Source of the DNA: Heterohyrax brucei | Lineage: Eukaryota > Chordata > Mammalia > Hyracoidea > Procaviidae | Assembly: GCA_028571685.1 (NCBI GenBank) | Contig: CM053156.1 | Location: 82,029,049 to 82,093,048, forward strand | Reading direction: 5' to 3' | DNA: 64,000 bases | Part shown: positions 35,168-46,607 of the stretch, piece after piece | Layout: each line of letters starts with the position of its first letter | How positions within the stretch are numbered: the stretch's first letter is position 1 | The notes under the pieces: generated by a model | The model's input: the letters and a program-made list of their open reading frames with translations, nothing else | Database searches by the model: none | Told to the model about the DNA's origin: nothing | Position numbers and translations under genes: made by a program

Positions 35168-35338
35168 CAGGATACCCTGGTGGTGTAGTGATTAAATGCT
35201 ACCTCCACTAACCAAAGTGTTGGCAGTTCAGATCCCCCAGGTGCTCCCTGGAGACTCTACGGAACAGTTATGCTGTGTCCTACAGGGTCACTATGAGTAG
35301 GAACTGACTTGACATCAGTGGGTTTGGGGTTTTTTCCC
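35168..35338 (+). mobile_element. AfroSINE, short form
   Basis: ataccctggtggtgtagtga head; tail gagtaggaactgacttgaca. Confidence 0.92.
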
Positions 35339-35589
35339 TTTGGCCCAGGAGGATAAGAAACTGCCAACATCTTTTGTTGAGAGAGTCTCAGCAAAGAACT
35401 TCTCTCTCTTTTTCTTCCCTGGTTTGGGTTGGTCAGGGGAGGGTAGGCATTCTGTCTGCCTCAATGGGAAGACACAGAAACACAGTTGGTTTCTTCCTTC
35501 TGCCCAGGGCACTTCTTATTAAGGCAAAAAATCCCTATGCTCAGTGAGGTGAAACTTGCATCTACTACCACCACCATTCTGCCTGTGGA

Positions 35590-35690
35590 AAAAGGTCAGT
35601 AGTTCAAATCCAGCACGTGCCCCCTGGAAATTCTATGGGTTTTTTATAAGTTGTAATTGACTTGAAGGCAACGGGTTTGGTTTGTGGAGT
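35590..35690 (+). mobile_element. AfroSINE, truncated and internally deleted
   Basis: aaaaggtcagtagttcaaat then tail gttgtaattgacttgaaggc. Confidence 0.8.
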
Positions 35691-36889
35691 TTCGGCATGC
35701 ACTGTGGCCAGAAGCTCGCCCAAGTGTGCAGCGGACTGCTCCTGTGGCATCTGGGACAAATGAATAGCTGGTCAGCTGTCTGGTTTCCTCCTCAAAGGAA
35801 GTCGCCTCCAGGTTTGGTCAAGAAGTTGCAGGAAACTATCCCAGCTGCCAGGGAAAAGACCCTTGGCCTCTAATCTGGAACTCAGCCAATCTGGGCTGAC
35901 AGCTAGCAGGTTCCAGCAACAAATGACCCCCAAAGCTGGGATCTTAGAGAAGATTTTCTGAACATATTTTCCAAATGCCTTTTAGCCAAAGCCACGGTTT
36001 TATTTGCTTATGAGGCAGATGTGTCTCTGTACTGTACGCCCAGGTGGGGATGATAGCTAGTGTTTATTTCACATGGTGCATGACAGACTACACACGGATG
36101 GATCGGGGGTGTGCGTGCACCTGTGTCAGTTACACATGCGTATTTTGCATGTGTCTGACTAGGAGTGTGTGTGCACATGATATGACCCTGTATCTAATGT
36201 GTATTTATAAATATATCTTAATGTACTCATACGTCAAATAGGGTATAGATGCATTTCTGAATACGCAGGTGTGTATCTGTAGTGGATACTGCCAATGTAC
36301 TCACTCTCCCAGCTTCGGTGGGTGTTGGCTGCTAAGGGATCCCGACTGTCCTCAGCTTTTGAGCTCAGTGGAAGCAACTTGTCCAGGTTAGACCCCATCG
36401 ATCTCCCAGGGGACTCCTTTATTCATGAACAGAGGCATAAGCATTGTCCCCTGGCCTCAGGGTGGAACCAGCTCTGTGATGCTGACCACGCTTCAGAAGT
36501 CCCATGGCACAGAGTGAAGTTCAAGTCCGTCTGAGACCAGCGCTTACTCCCTCAGCTCCCTGCCTGCCCTGTCTGTTTCTCTAGCTGTCTCCTTCTTTCC
36601 TGGGAGCCGTTGCTCTGTCCTGTGTCCCTGACTCCCTGTCTCAGGCTCTGTCCTAGGCAACGCAGTTGCAGGCAGCACATGTGTGTGTGTGTGTGTGTGT
36701 GAGCATCTATTGTGTGCTCATGCATCCCTGCATGAACATCTGTACCAGGAGATCCAGGAGGGCTGGGGAGAGAATACAAAATGAGAAAGGACACTGGCTG
36801 CATACTGTGGGTGTTAAGTGCATCCCAGACATACAGCAGGAAAGACCTGCTTTAAAAGTTGACAATTAAAAGATCCTTTAGAAGTCAAT
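35691..36889. other. Sequence just beyond the BCAS1 3' end
   Basis: TG-rich patches at 36090-36240 and 36679-36702. No gene seen. Confidence 0.55.
36679..36702 (+). repeat. (TG)n microsatellite downstream of BCAS1
   Basis: Short gt run, ~190 bp past the predicted poly(A) site. Confidence 0.85.
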
Positions 36890-37944
36890 GCATAGATAAG
36901 ATGTATTTTATTAAATCAGAAAAAGGCAGCGTATACATGACTATCAGTCAATCATATCTACTTTGAGTTACATTATCGTAGACTCGCAGTCCTATTTACT
37001 CCTCTGTACAAGCATTTTTTAAAAAAAATCAGGTATTTGAATAATCTAACTTTTCATTAACTGGGGTTACGGGGAGGGTTTTATCAGAGAACATTAGGAA
37101 ATTACAGACAGACTTGCGATAAGTGTCAGACAGAAGAGATGAAGCAAGCTCCTCGGCCTTCCGAGAAACATTAATAAGGTAAGACAGCAGAAGGCCAAAT
37201 CTTTGTTAGTGATACAGGATGGGGGAGCAAAACGGAAGCCGTGGCGCCCCCTAGTGTTGCAAAAGAAACTTGCAGCTTCATTTACTTTTTTTCTTTTTTT
37301 TTTTGAAGTTCTTATCCCCGACCTTGTCCCTAAGTCTCTAAACGCAATTGTTTCCCCAAATCATTTCGAGCCCTCTCCAGTCAATCATTTCCCTCTCATC
37401 AATGACATTCGAGGACCCTATTTCAAAAACCACTCTTAGTCTTTCCTTTGACACTCCCCACCCAGCTCATTCCAGGAAGTTGGCAATCTCCCAACACACA
37501 GCTCCCAGCTCCGCCCTCATTGAAATGCCAATATCAATAAATCTATTTTTATCTTCCCCTCCGCAAACTCAGAGGGTGAGCCTGTGTTCACTACAAAGCT
37601 TCATTCCTGCTGGCAGGCACACTGACGTGGCCATGTACTGTCTCACTGCCGTTTTGGGGTGACCTCACCTCCTCTCTTCCCCCAGCTTGGCAATCTCAAC
37701 TCTTCTGACCTAATTAGTGGACCTGCAGAACCCTCTTTACAGTGACATCCCAGTAGAGACTGGACCAGAGACGTAAATAATACACCTCAATATACAGTGG
37801 CTCAGGCTTCCCGGGTAGCCAGGATTTTGTTTGATGGTCAAGAAAATTAAAAATATATACACGGCGCGGGGTTGGGGGAGGAGGCTGAAGAGGGAGGAGG
37901 CGGCCGGATGGCAGGAGAACTCGGTGGGGGCTGCTGTGGTTTGT
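36890..37944 (-). other. BCAS1: BCAS1 3' UTR (predicted extent)
   Basis: This is the sequence downstream of the BCAS1 stop, to about 17 nt past the nearest good minus-strand AATAAA. It contains no AfroSINE, unlike almost every neighbouring kilobase, which fits an exon under constraint. A GC-rich, purine-rich (plus strand) patch lies at 37862-37935 just after the stop. The 3' end is inferred from the hexamer only; no transcript evidence is available. Confidence 0.6.
36907..36912 (-). terminator. Candidate BCAS1 polyadenylation signal AATAAA
   Basis: Minus-strand AATAAA in the context tttAATAAAata, about 1.03 kb downstream of the BCAS1 stop. It is followed by a T-rich stretch (tgcattgacttct) where cleavage-factor binding would be expected. 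I saw no other AATAAA on this strand between it and the stop codon. Confidence 0.55.
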
Positions 37945-38019
37945 TTACTTGGATTTCCCGGCGGGTCCGATGGATACCGGGTCTGTCTGCACTTGAGCGT
38001 CCAGCATCCGCTTTGGTCC
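37945..38019 (-). CDS. BCAS1: BCAS1 last coding exon (C-terminal 24 residues and stop)
   Basis: Minus-strand translation starting right after an acceptor (tttctcttcag) reads [20 protein letters not shown], then GKSK and TAA at 37945-37947. This is nearly identical to the C-terminus of mammalian BCAS1 as I know it. The exon is entered in phase 0, matching the CTG codon that ends the 56999-57262 exon. BCAS1 is a cytoplasmic protein amplified in breast cancers, best known as a marker of early myelinating oligodendrocytes, and reported to bind dynein light chain DYNLL1. The AQVQTDP stretch resembles a light-chain docking peptide; that is inference. Base composition is CpG-richer than the flanking intron. 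The exon is too short to appear as a stand-alone ORF and was found only by looking for the expected tail. The identification is secure because two further exons match. Confidence 0.97.
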   Translation of the reverse strand, partial: GPKRMLDAQVQTDPVSIGPAGKSK

Positions 38020-38112
38020 CTGAAGAGAAATATAAAGAAATGGCATCCTGTTGAAAAGTCTTAACATCGTCAGCAACAACTGTCATTCATTTGGCACTTC
38101 CTCTGAGCCAGA

Positions 38113-38320
38113 AGTCGTCCCCTGGTGGCCTAAACAGTTTAGGGCTCAGACTAATAACAAAAAGGGTGGTTGTTGGAGCCCACCCTGGGGCCCCTGGGAA
38201 GACAGAGCTGGCCATCTGCTTCTGAAAGGTCACAGTCTTAAAAACCCTATGGAAGAGATTTACTCTACAGACACGGGGTCAGCATGAGTGGATTTGACTC
38301 CATGGCAACAACAACTGGGT
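38113..38320 (+). mobile_element. AfroSINE, long form
   Basis: cccctggtggcctaaacagt head; lies only ~95 bp upstream (transcript sense) of the BCAS1 last-exon acceptor. Confidence 0.8.
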
Positions 38321-38323
38321 CCC

Positions 38324-38476
38324 CCACCAAACCCCTGCCATCGAGTCAATTCCTACCCGTAGTGACCCTACAGGAAACTACCCCATGGAGTTTCCAAGGA
38401 GCACCTGGTGGATTTGAACTGCTGACATTTTCGTTATCAGCCTGTAGCACTTAACCACTGCACCACCAAGGTTCCC
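38324..38476 (-). mobile_element. AfroSINE, short form
   Basis: Back to back with the previous copy in opposite orientation; reverse head actgcaccaccaaggttccc. Confidence 0.9.
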
Positions 38477-38546
38477 ATGACTGGGCCAGGTGCCAAATCA
38501 ACACAAGCATTCTCTGACTGAAGACTGTATTCCAGAGCTAGACTTA

Positions 38547-38697
38547 CAAAGCTCTGGTGGCACAGCGGTTAAGAGCTCAGCTGCAAACCAGAGGGTAGGC
38601 AGCTGGAATTGACCAGCCATTCCTTGGAAACTCTATGGGGCAGTTCTACTGTCCTGTGAGTCGCTATGAGTTGGAATTGACTCGATAGCAATGGGTC
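38547..38697 (+). mobile_element. AfroSINE, short form
   Basis: aagctctggtggcacagcgg head; tail ttggaattgactcgatagca. Confidence 0.92.
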
Positions 38698-39210
38698 ATG
38701 GGCACTTAGAACCATCTGGTATTTTTTTTTTCTTTGAGTGTTCTATCATGAGGAACATGCACTGCCTACAAAGCAACAGTGTGTGATTCTCTGATTTTAC
38801 TATTCTCAGACGTTCAATTTTATGATTTACTGTTCAAAACACTGCCGTACAGCAGGCTATGGGTCACAGTCAGAGCTGGTGTTGGGAGTCGTAACGGATG
38901 CAGAGCTGGGCAACGTTCAACTCCGGTGACATACTACTCCGCGTGACCTCCGCATGTGCCCACTGGCCGTGATGACCACTGATTGATGACCACTGCCTAG
39001 CCACCAGGTCAAAACCAGACTTCGAAGTCAGTGGGAAGCCTGGAATAAACAACAACTGCCTAGTATTGGTAAAAGCTGTCGATTCATCAAGAACCAAGGA
39101 AAACCGCCTAGGATGCTTTGTCTTGTTTTTAAATTGACTATGGGGTCAAAAAAGACTGGCACTTCCTTGTTCCAGCACTGGCGCTGCCTTCACTGTAGAC
39201 CACACCTGTA

Positions 39211-39380
39211 AACCAAAGCAAGCCAAACCTATTGCCATCGATTGAGTCAGACTCATAGCAACCCTACAGGACAGAGCAGAACTGCCCCATAAGGTTTCCA
39301 AGGAGCGCCTGGTGGATTTGAACGGCTGACCTTTTGGTTAGCAGATATAGCTGTCATGCACTACATCACTTGGGTTTTCA
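39211..39380 (-). mobile_element. AfroSINE, short form
   Basis: gccatcgattgagtcagact tail (small insertion), reverse head diverged. Confidence 0.88.
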
Positions 39381-39395
39381 GAGCAGGCCATTCAA

Positions 39396-39550
39396 AACAT
39401 TGCCATTGAGTCGATTCTGACCCCCAGTGACCCTACAGACAGAGTAGAACTGCCCAATAGAGTTTCCAAGGTGTGTGTGGCTGATTTGAACCACCAATCT
39501 TTTGGTTAGCAGGTATATAGCTCTTAACTAGTATGTCCCCAGGGTTTCCA
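39396..39550 (-). mobile_element. AfroSINE, short form
   Basis: cattgagtcgattctgaccc tail; head end gtccccagggtttcc. Confidence 0.88.
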
Positions 39551-39664
39551 ACCATGTATGACTTACATCAGATTCGACTTAGGACAAAGTCATCCAGATA
39601 GAATCCTGTCCTAAATCTGAGACTTTATCTTATTCATGAACCACTGATAAGAGAACAGTCTCTG

Positions 39665-39812
39665 GTCAGATGCCCAGGTTCTGAGCCCCGTTACTTTACT
39701 TTCTAGCTTTGTGAAATTGTGGACGAAATACTTGACCCTGTGTGCACTGGGTTCTTCATCTTTAGGTAGGGGAGGGTAAAACTTATCTCAGAGGGTTGTT
39801 CCCAAGATTCCA
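39665..39812 (-). mobile_element. MIR SINE
   Basis: tctagctttgtgaaattgtg, ggttcttcatctttaggtag, ctcagagggttgttcccaag. Confidence 0.7.
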
Positions 39813-39976
39813 AAAAAACCAAACCCAGGGCCATCAAGTTGATTCCGACACACAGTGACCCTAAAGGTCAGAGGAGGACTGTCCCACAGAATTCCCAAGC
39901 AGCGCCTGGCGGATTTGATCTGCAGACTTTTTAGTTAGTACCAGTAGCACTTAACCACTACACTGCCAGGGCTGCC
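39813..39976 (-). mobile_element. AfroSINE, short form
   Basis: gccatcaagttgattccgac tail; reverse head ttaaccactacactgccagg. Confidence 0.92.
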
Positions 39977-40049
39977 TTCCTGAGATGAAGAGAGTTGACA
40001 CCCGTGAAGGCTCAGAACATAACCTGGGGTGTAGACGCCCTCCGCACTT

Positions 40050-40250
40050 ACAGCTCATTGTAGCCACCTCCTTCCCCAGCCACTCTCTATCTGCGTCACT
40101 CAGTTTCTTACAAACTGTATCACTCTCTGAGATGATCTTATTATCATTTTATTTAACATCTGTCTCCTCTGCCGGAGTTTAAGCTCTGTGGAGTCTGTCC
40201 ACTGTATACTTATGCCCAGCAAGTGACTGGCACACAGTAGGTACAAGTTT
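40050..40250 (+). mobile_element. L2 LINE fragment
   Basis: tttaagctctgtggagtctg, gactggcacacagtaggtac. Confidence 0.6.
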
Positions 40251-40678
40251 CCCGTCTATCCAAAATTAGAATATTTCTATGACAGATTTCATAAGCTGAA
40301 ATGGCGTAGAGAAAACAAGGAATTACCACTAATCTGTGAGTAGGAAATTCTTGATCATTCCCAGAACCCAAAGTAACCTACCAAATCATGCTAGATAACA
40401 CATAAAACCTAAAAGACTAACTCAGAGCACAAGCAGGAACAAAACGATAAATACAAAGCCATGTAAAGTTGGCGCTGAGTGTGGTGCCCCTAGAAGGAGC
40501 TTGGGGACACCACTCACTGCCCAGTGTGCTCTGTAAGGGCTGGCTGGCTGCAAACAAATGCCATTTGCTATTTCAGCTTTCCAGCTTGTTTTGTAAAAGC
40601 AAAAATCCTTTTTGGAGTTCTTTCAGTTAGCAAAAACAGCTTCTAATGGAGGTCTTTCATTAAAGTAAAGTGGCGTAG

Positions 40679-40890
40679 AGTGAAACCAAGTCCACTGCCA
40701 TCAAGTCCATTCTGACTCATAACGATCTGTAGGACAGAGCAGACTTCCCCTGTAGAGTTTCCAAGGCTGCACATCTTTATGGCAGCAGACTGTCACATCT
40801 TTCTCCTGAGGAGCAGGTGGGGAGCTCAAACTGCCCGCCTTTCAGTTAGTCCCTAAGCATGTCACCACTGTGCCACCAGGCCACTTACGG
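40679..40890 (-). mobile_element. AfroSINE, long form
   Basis: gccatcaagtccattctgac tail; reverse head catgtcaccactgtgccacc. Confidence 0.85.
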
Positions 40891-40916
40891 ATAGCTGTAC
40901 TCTTTAAATATTCATT

Positions 40917-41070
40917 GACCGTGGTGGCACGGTGGTTCAGAGCTCAGCTGCTAACCAGAAGGTGCCCAGTTCAAATCCAGCAGCCACTCACTGGAAACCA
41001 TAAGGGAGCAGCTCTACCCTGTCTTGCAGGGTCGCTATGAGTTGGAATGAAGCTGGTGGCAATGACACCT
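40917..41070 (+). mobile_element. AfroSINE, short form
   Basis: gaccgtggtggcacggtggt head; tail gagttggaatgaagctggtg. Confidence 0.88.
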
Positions 41071-41099
41071 GACCTCTGTGTCAACAACAAACCATCTCT

Positions 41100-41265
41100 C
41101 TCCATCACTGTTGCTAGGGACTGCTGAGTTAGCCTCAACTCATGGTCAGTCCATGTGTCCCAAAGCCAAACACCTCCTGGTCCTGCCCTGTCTTCACAGT
41201 CTTCGACAGGTTTGAGTCTGTTGTTGCCGCTACGGTTTATTCTGAGAGCCTTCCAACCCAGAGGG
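41100..41265 (-). mobile_element. RTE LINE 3' terminal fragment
   Basis: Plus-strand cctggtcctgccctgtcttc and gtttgagtctgttgttgccg match the reverse complement of the RTE 3' region. Short and old. Confidence 0.5.
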
Positions 41266-41959
41266 CTCCATCTCCCAGCACTATAGCGGACAGTATTCTG
41301 CTCTGATCCAGAAGGTTTTCACTAGCTTTCGGAAACAGATCACCAGCCCTTTCTTCCTGACTTCTCTTAGTCTGGAAGTTGCACTGAAACCTGCCCACCA
41401 CAGATGACCCTGATGGGATTGGAAACACCAGTGACACAGTTTCCAACATCATAGCAACACACAAGCCACCAGAGGATGACAGACCAACAGACCACTGGTA
41501 CATGTGTCTGTGTCTAGCCTCTGTGTCATTGTATGGTTCTGTGAAATTGGGTTTTTTTTTTTGTAAAATGTCCTGGGTTTTGTGAATTCTAAGGGCTTTC
41601 TCACAATTCTTTTTTTGGACTTTTCATGCGACACTGCACCCTGAGGTGGGAGAAAGAGGAAGAAACACCTGAGCAAGGAAGGTGCTGCCATGGGCCAGGA
41701 ACCCGCAGGGCTTACAGAAGCTGTGAGGTCCCAGGCTGGGTCTAATGGGCTGTCAGACTCCTCTGTTAGGAAAAGGGTCAGGCCACCTGGGAGATAAGCC
41801 CTGCTTATAGGTCTCCATGGTTAGATGTTTGGAAAATGTCAGCAAAGCACTGGTCCCTCTCCACCAATGTTGGAAGTTACCTGACAATAGGAAAAGTGTG
41901 GGATTTAGGGTTAAAGAGACTGGGACCAAGTCCCCTGCTGTCTCTGACACCAGGACCAG

Positions 41960-42150
41960 GTGATCATGGAGTTGACCTTGACCCATGGTGACCGCACGTA
42001 TGTTGGCATAGAACTGAGCTCCACGGTATTTTCAACAGCTGATTTTTCGGAAATAGATCATTGGATCTTTCTTCCAAGATGCCTCTGGGTGAACTCAATC
42101 CAACCAAACTTTTGGTGCATGACTGAGTACCTTAACTCTGTGCACCACTC
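41960..42150 (-). mobile_element. AfroSINE, long form, old
   Basis: tcatggagttgaccttgacc tail and gatttttcggaaatagatca block; head strongly diverged. Confidence 0.65.
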
Positions 42151-42300
42151 AGACTCTCTGCCTGTTACAAGTGATGTGATACTCTGCAAGGGACATGTGG
42201 CTGTAAACCAAAACAAAAGTAGCACCTCATGGGTGTTAATGGCATGGTTGGCAGAAAAAAAAAAACATATAGCACAAGCGTTATATGTATAACATATAAC

Positions 42301-42493
42301 GTGGTTATGACAGCTGGAAAAAGGCCACAGTGTAGCAAATATCAGATGTCCCCAGTCATTCATGTATTTAGTGAGCACCTGTAGAGCACCTTTGGATACC
42401 TGGCACTGAGCTATCCAAGCAGTCAGCACTCTACAACTAGCAGGCCAGGTTAGGCCCCTGATGTGTTTTTTGTCAGTAAAGTTTGATTGGAAC
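42301..42493 (-). repeat. Inverted duplication, left arm (193 bp)
   Basis: The reverse complement aligns without gaps to 43079-43271 with about 14 mismatches (roughly 93% identity by eye). The arm contains the end of a DNA transposon plus flanking L2-like sequence (ggtgctctacaggtgctcac). Confidence 0.9.
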
Positions 42494-42518
42494 AAGATAA
42501 CTTCTCTGGGAAAAATAA

Positions 42519-42661
42519 CTGCTGCCATCGAGTCAATTCTGATTTATAGCAACCCTATAGTTCAGAGAAGAACTGTCCCCATCGAGTTTCCAAGGAGCAC
42601 CTGGTGGATTTGAACTGCTGACTTTCCAGTTAGCACTGAAGCACTATCCCACCAGGGTTCC
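42519..42661 (-). mobile_element. AfroSINE, short form
   Basis: ctgccatcgagtcaattctg tail; lies in the loop of the 193-bp inverted duplication. Confidence 0.9.
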
Positions 42662-42667
42662 CTCTTT

Positions 42668-42925
42668 CTGCCTGGTATCTTGTAATTCTCCCTGTCCCAG
42701 CTCAGGTGTCATCTCTTCTGAGATACTGCCTGGATCCGCCAATCCAAAGGCACCCCTGCCCCTGTATATCCAGACAAATTCTCTCATGTCACCCTACTTA
42801 CTGCTCACACTCACATGCTCGTTTATTAATTTATCTGCTTTTTAATTTCACGCTTCCCGACCAGACTGTAAGTTCCTCAACTCAGGGCTTTGTTTGCTTT
42901 GTTCACAGAAGACACTTCTTGGCGC
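42668..42925 (+). mobile_element. L2 LINE fragment
   Basis: tcaggtgtcatctcttctga, ccgaccagactgtaagttcc, gctttgtttgctttgttcac. Confidence 0.7.
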
Positions 42926-43155
42926 TGAGCTCGGGGGTTGGCGCACAATTTCTGGAAAGGATAAGACAGTCTGTATTTTGGGCTTTGTCATTCATACAGT
43001 CTCTGCGGCCACCACTTAGCTCTGCCGGTGTGGTGCCGAAGCAGCGCCAACAATACGTAAAGGAACCAGCATGGCTGTGTTCCCGTCAAACTTTATTGAC
43101 AAAAAACACATCAGGGGCCTAATCTGGCCTGCGAGTTGTAATGTGCTGACCGCTT
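42926..43155 (+). mobile_element. Non-autonomous DNA transposon (hAT-like)
   Basis: ggttggcgcacaatttctgg, ttttgggctttgtcattcat, ccaacaatacgtaaaggaac and gcctaatctggcctgcgagt follow a common mammalian element ending gtgctgacc. Its end is part of the right arm of the inverted duplication. Confidence 0.6.
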
Positions 43156-43271
43156 GGATAGCTCCATGCCAGGTATCCAGAGGTGCTCTACAGGTGCTCG
43201 CTAAATACATGAATGACTGGGGACATCTGACATTTGCTACACTGTGGCCTTTTTCCAGCTCTCATAACCAC
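43079..43271 (+). repeat. Inverted duplication, right arm (193 bp)
   Basis: Partner of 42301-42493. Homology begins at gttcc and ends at cataaccac in both arms. The loop between the arms is 585 bp. Confidence 0.9.
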
Positions 43272-43455
43272 TGCAGAGGCTGGCGTCAACCAAAATCATT
43301 AAAAACCACAGTTGCAATCATTCCCTGGATGTTGCTGATTTTAAACAAATGATTCTCTAGGAATAAATCATAGGCTGAGAGGAAAAAAGAAAGAAAAATG
43401 AAAAGAATCTCAAATAATTTCCCAAACACCTTTTCTAGTCCTTTGGCAACTTCCT

Positions 43456-43610
43456 TCTCAGAGTGTGGGGGCCTCAGCCCAGCAGCCTCTGCATCTCCTG
43501 AGAGCTTATTAGGTATGCAGAACCGTGGGCCCTACCCCACAACAACTCACCCAGAGTCTGCATTTTAACAAGATCCCTGAGTGAGAGGGGTGCACAGGAA
43601 ATTCTGAGAA
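43456..43610. mobile_element. hAT-Charlie-type MER element
   Basis: gagagcttattaggtatgca, gggccctaccccacaacaac and cattttaacaagatccctga are recognisable; ends lost. Confidence 0.55.
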
Positions 43611-43964
43611 GCCCTGTGCTGGCAAACCTAATGGATTTTCCCCTAGGCAGGTGACAGCATCTCACTTAAGTAAACACTTAGGCACCTGACAGCCACCACA
43701 GTCACAAACTCTCGGTCTCACACAAATCTGGACATGCCATCTCAATGAAAACATGGCAACAGCTGCCTGATTAACTTGAGGTTGGCGGCATGTCCAAAGT
43801 GTCCCTTCAGAGCAGGAAGGAACTCTTAACTCTCCCTGAGCAGCAACTAAGCCAAGCTTTAACGGCCACGTCACAAGGAGATTAGAGCAGTCCTAGGGAG
43901 AGGCTCAGATCATGAGACCAAAGGCCTTTTGCCAACAGCCATGGGAGGCTTCCGTCTTGGAATG

Positions 43965-44162
43965 CGGTCCTTCAGCCCCAGTCAAGCTTTCAGATGAAGG
44001 CAGCGCCAGCCAACATCGTACCTCGCAAGGTCACAAGAGACCCTGAGCCAGAACCATTCAGTTAAGCTACACCCAAACTCCTGGGCTGTGAGAAAACAAA
44101 TGTTGGATGCTTGAAGTCACTACATTTAAGGTTTATTAAGCAGCGATAGACACCTACCACAA
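43965..44162 (+). mobile_element. MaLR/MLT1-like LTR 3' end
   Basis: ctgggctgtgagaaaacaaa, ttaaggtttattaagcagcg and atagacacctaccac resemble the end of MLT1-class LTRs. The 5' part is unclear. Confidence 0.45.
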
Positions 44163-44311
44163 TTCTCAAGGGCCTAAAATACTACCAGACACTAAGTGAG
44201 AGCTTAAATATTTGCTGACTGACGGCTTGCTAGCTAACAAACACTTCAATGTCCGACAAAATTTGGTCTAGGGCTTATTTTCATTGTACCATCCAACTGG
44301 AATAAAGTGGC

Positions 44312-44465
44312 AGTATAGACCAATGCTTCTCCAATTGAGTGTGCAAAAAAGAGCCAACCTGGGGGTGTCATAATGCAGATTAGACTTAGTAGGTCTAGAC
44401 GGGGGCCTGAGATTCTGGGTTCCCAACACACTCCCCAGAGATGCTGCTTTCTGGGACCGCACGTG
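44312..44465. mobile_element. hAT-Charlie-type MER element
   Basis: accaatgcttctccaattga, cttagtaggtctagacgggg, ctccccagagatgctgcttt. Confidence 0.5.
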
Positions 44466-44492
44466 GGGTGGGGAAACCATAGCTACTGTCAG

Positions 44493-44685
44493 GTTCCCCT
44501 GAGTTGCTTTTCGATTCCTAGCGACCTCCTGTGACAGAGACGCCCATGCTTCACAGGGCTATTTTCTGGCTATGATATTTCTGGAAGCAGATCATCAGGT
44601 CTTTCCTGTGGAAGGGCTGGTGGTTTGAACTGTCAACCTTTTGGTTAGCTGCCACGTGCTTAACCACTGTGCCACAGGGCTGCTT
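44493..44685 (-). mobile_element. AfroSINE, long form
   Basis: ctggaagcagatcatcaggt block; reverse head cttaaccactgtgccacagg. Confidence 0.85.
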
Positions 44686-44925
44686 CGGGAAACCATAGCT
44701 CTCACTAATTCCTATCTATTTACAGATGGGTGTCAGCATATAGAGATCTCTAGAGAATGGAGCAGTTATGCTAGTCCAGCAGGTTGATGACAGCTAGCTC
44801 CCCTTAACTACCCTGTCTGTATGGTGACATGAAGGCGGCCTCCTGTTCACGGGCCCCACTTCCAGCATCAGTGTTGCTCCCTTGCCCTCTTGGCTCAACT
44901 CAAGATTCCCACGGGCTGGGCCTCA

Positions 44926-46607
44926 TTTGTTTTTTTCTTTAGTATACGCACACACATTTTGGTTCTTTCTCTTTTCTTTAACTGTGATAATTTTTCTTTT
45001 AAATTATGATTAAGTGAAAGTATACAATCCAAGTCAATTTTGCATACCCACCTGTCTACAACCCTATCAGCTATCACCACCCTGTGACAGCTCACTCCTC
45101 CTTGTCACTCTTTACTACTAGTATCCTCCCAACGAGCACCTGTCCCCTCCTCTCCACCCTCCCTTTGCCTATCTAGAAAGAAACCAGGACAGCCTCCTAT
45201 AAATGTATAAAACCATTAAGCACACACACCACAGGCTCACTCTGTGTCCCCAAGTCCAATCCATTCTTTGTTTGAAGTGTTGACCTCAGTACTGGTTTCA
45301 GGTCTGGGGCAGCAGCAAGTCTAGGGGACATGTTCCCAGGGGATCCTCCAGGCTGTCAGACCATCTTATAGTAGAGTTCTTGATCTGCACACCTCTTTCT
45401 CTCATGCTATATCAGGGACTCTACACTGTGCTCCCTGTCAAGGCTGTCTTTGTTGGCAGCCAGGCATCATCTGTTTCTTCTGGTCTCATGCTGATGCAGT
45501 CTCCCATTCATGTGGGTCCTTCTGTCTCCTGGGCTCTCTTTCCCTCGTGTCTTTGATGTTCTCAGTCATTATCTGTTCCAGGTGGGCTGGGGCCAATTGA
45601 TGGTCCTCAGATGTCAGCATCCTGGCTTTTAAGACCCCAGACACCACTCACCAATGTGGGACGCAGAAGATTCTCTTAGCAAAAGGCTAGTTATGCCAGT
45701 TAACTTCAATGTCCCCTGAAAACATGGTCCCCATACCCCTGTCCCTTCTACTCTGTCCTTTGAAATGTTGGGTTGAATTTATAAAATCTTTTAGTTTATC
45801 ATATGGTCCAGTTTGTTGACTTGCCTTCTACTGAGTGTTGTTACACCCTTCATCTCACTGACTTCCTATTGACGGCCTAATCTATGAACAACCCTCTCCC
45901 TCCTTCCACATCCTTGTGACCATTAGAGAGCCTTTTCTTCTGTACATAAGTCCCTTTTTAAGTGCTTATGATAATGGTCTCATACAATATTTGTCCTTTT
46001 GCAGTTGACTGATTTCACTCAGCATAATGTCTTCGAATTGATACCAGGTTATGAAATGCTTCCTAAAATCATCATTGTTCTTTATCATCACATAGTGTTC
46101 CATTGTATGCCAAGCCAAGTGCCATTGTATAGATGTACCATAGTTTATCTATTCATCTGCTGATGGGCATCTAGGTTAATTCCATCATTTTGCTATTGTG
46201 GGCTGTGTTGCAATGAACTTCTGTTGTACATATCTGTTTGTGTGAATGTCTTTATTTCTGTGGGATATATTCCAAGCAGTGGGATTGCTGGATTGCATGG
46301 TACTTCTATTTTTAGCTTATAAAGGAAGTGCCAAATTGCTTCCCAAAGAGGGTGTACCATTTTGGTTTCCCACCAGCAGTATAGGAGAGTTCCAATCTCT
46401 CCATGGCTTCCCCAGTATTTGTTGCTTTGTGTTTTTGGATTATTACCAACCTTGCTGGGGTAAGACAGTATCTCATTGTAGTTTTGACTTCGATTTCTCT
46501 AATAGTTAGTGATCATGAGCATTTCCTCATATGTCTTTTGGCTGCCTGGTGAAGTCTCTGTCCATTTCTTTTGCCCGTTGTTTAACTGAGTTATTTGTCT
46601 TTTTCTT
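44926..46607 (-). mobile_element. Older L1, 3' part (3' UTR and ORF2 C-terminus)
   Basis: A minus-strand L1 beginning with a T-rich tail near 44926. Its 3' UTR is homologous to the younger element's at 46650-47640; both contain aagaccccagacaccactca. ORF2 C-terminal remnants occur at 46240-46607 (untranslatable without frameshifts). It is interrupted at 46607 by the younger L1 and continues at 53806. Confidence 0.9.

Noticed and set aside
42058..42528. 156-codon minus ORF similar to the plus ORF at 43071-43352
   Set aside because: The similarity is nucleotide-level inverted duplication of repeat DNA, not a gene family.
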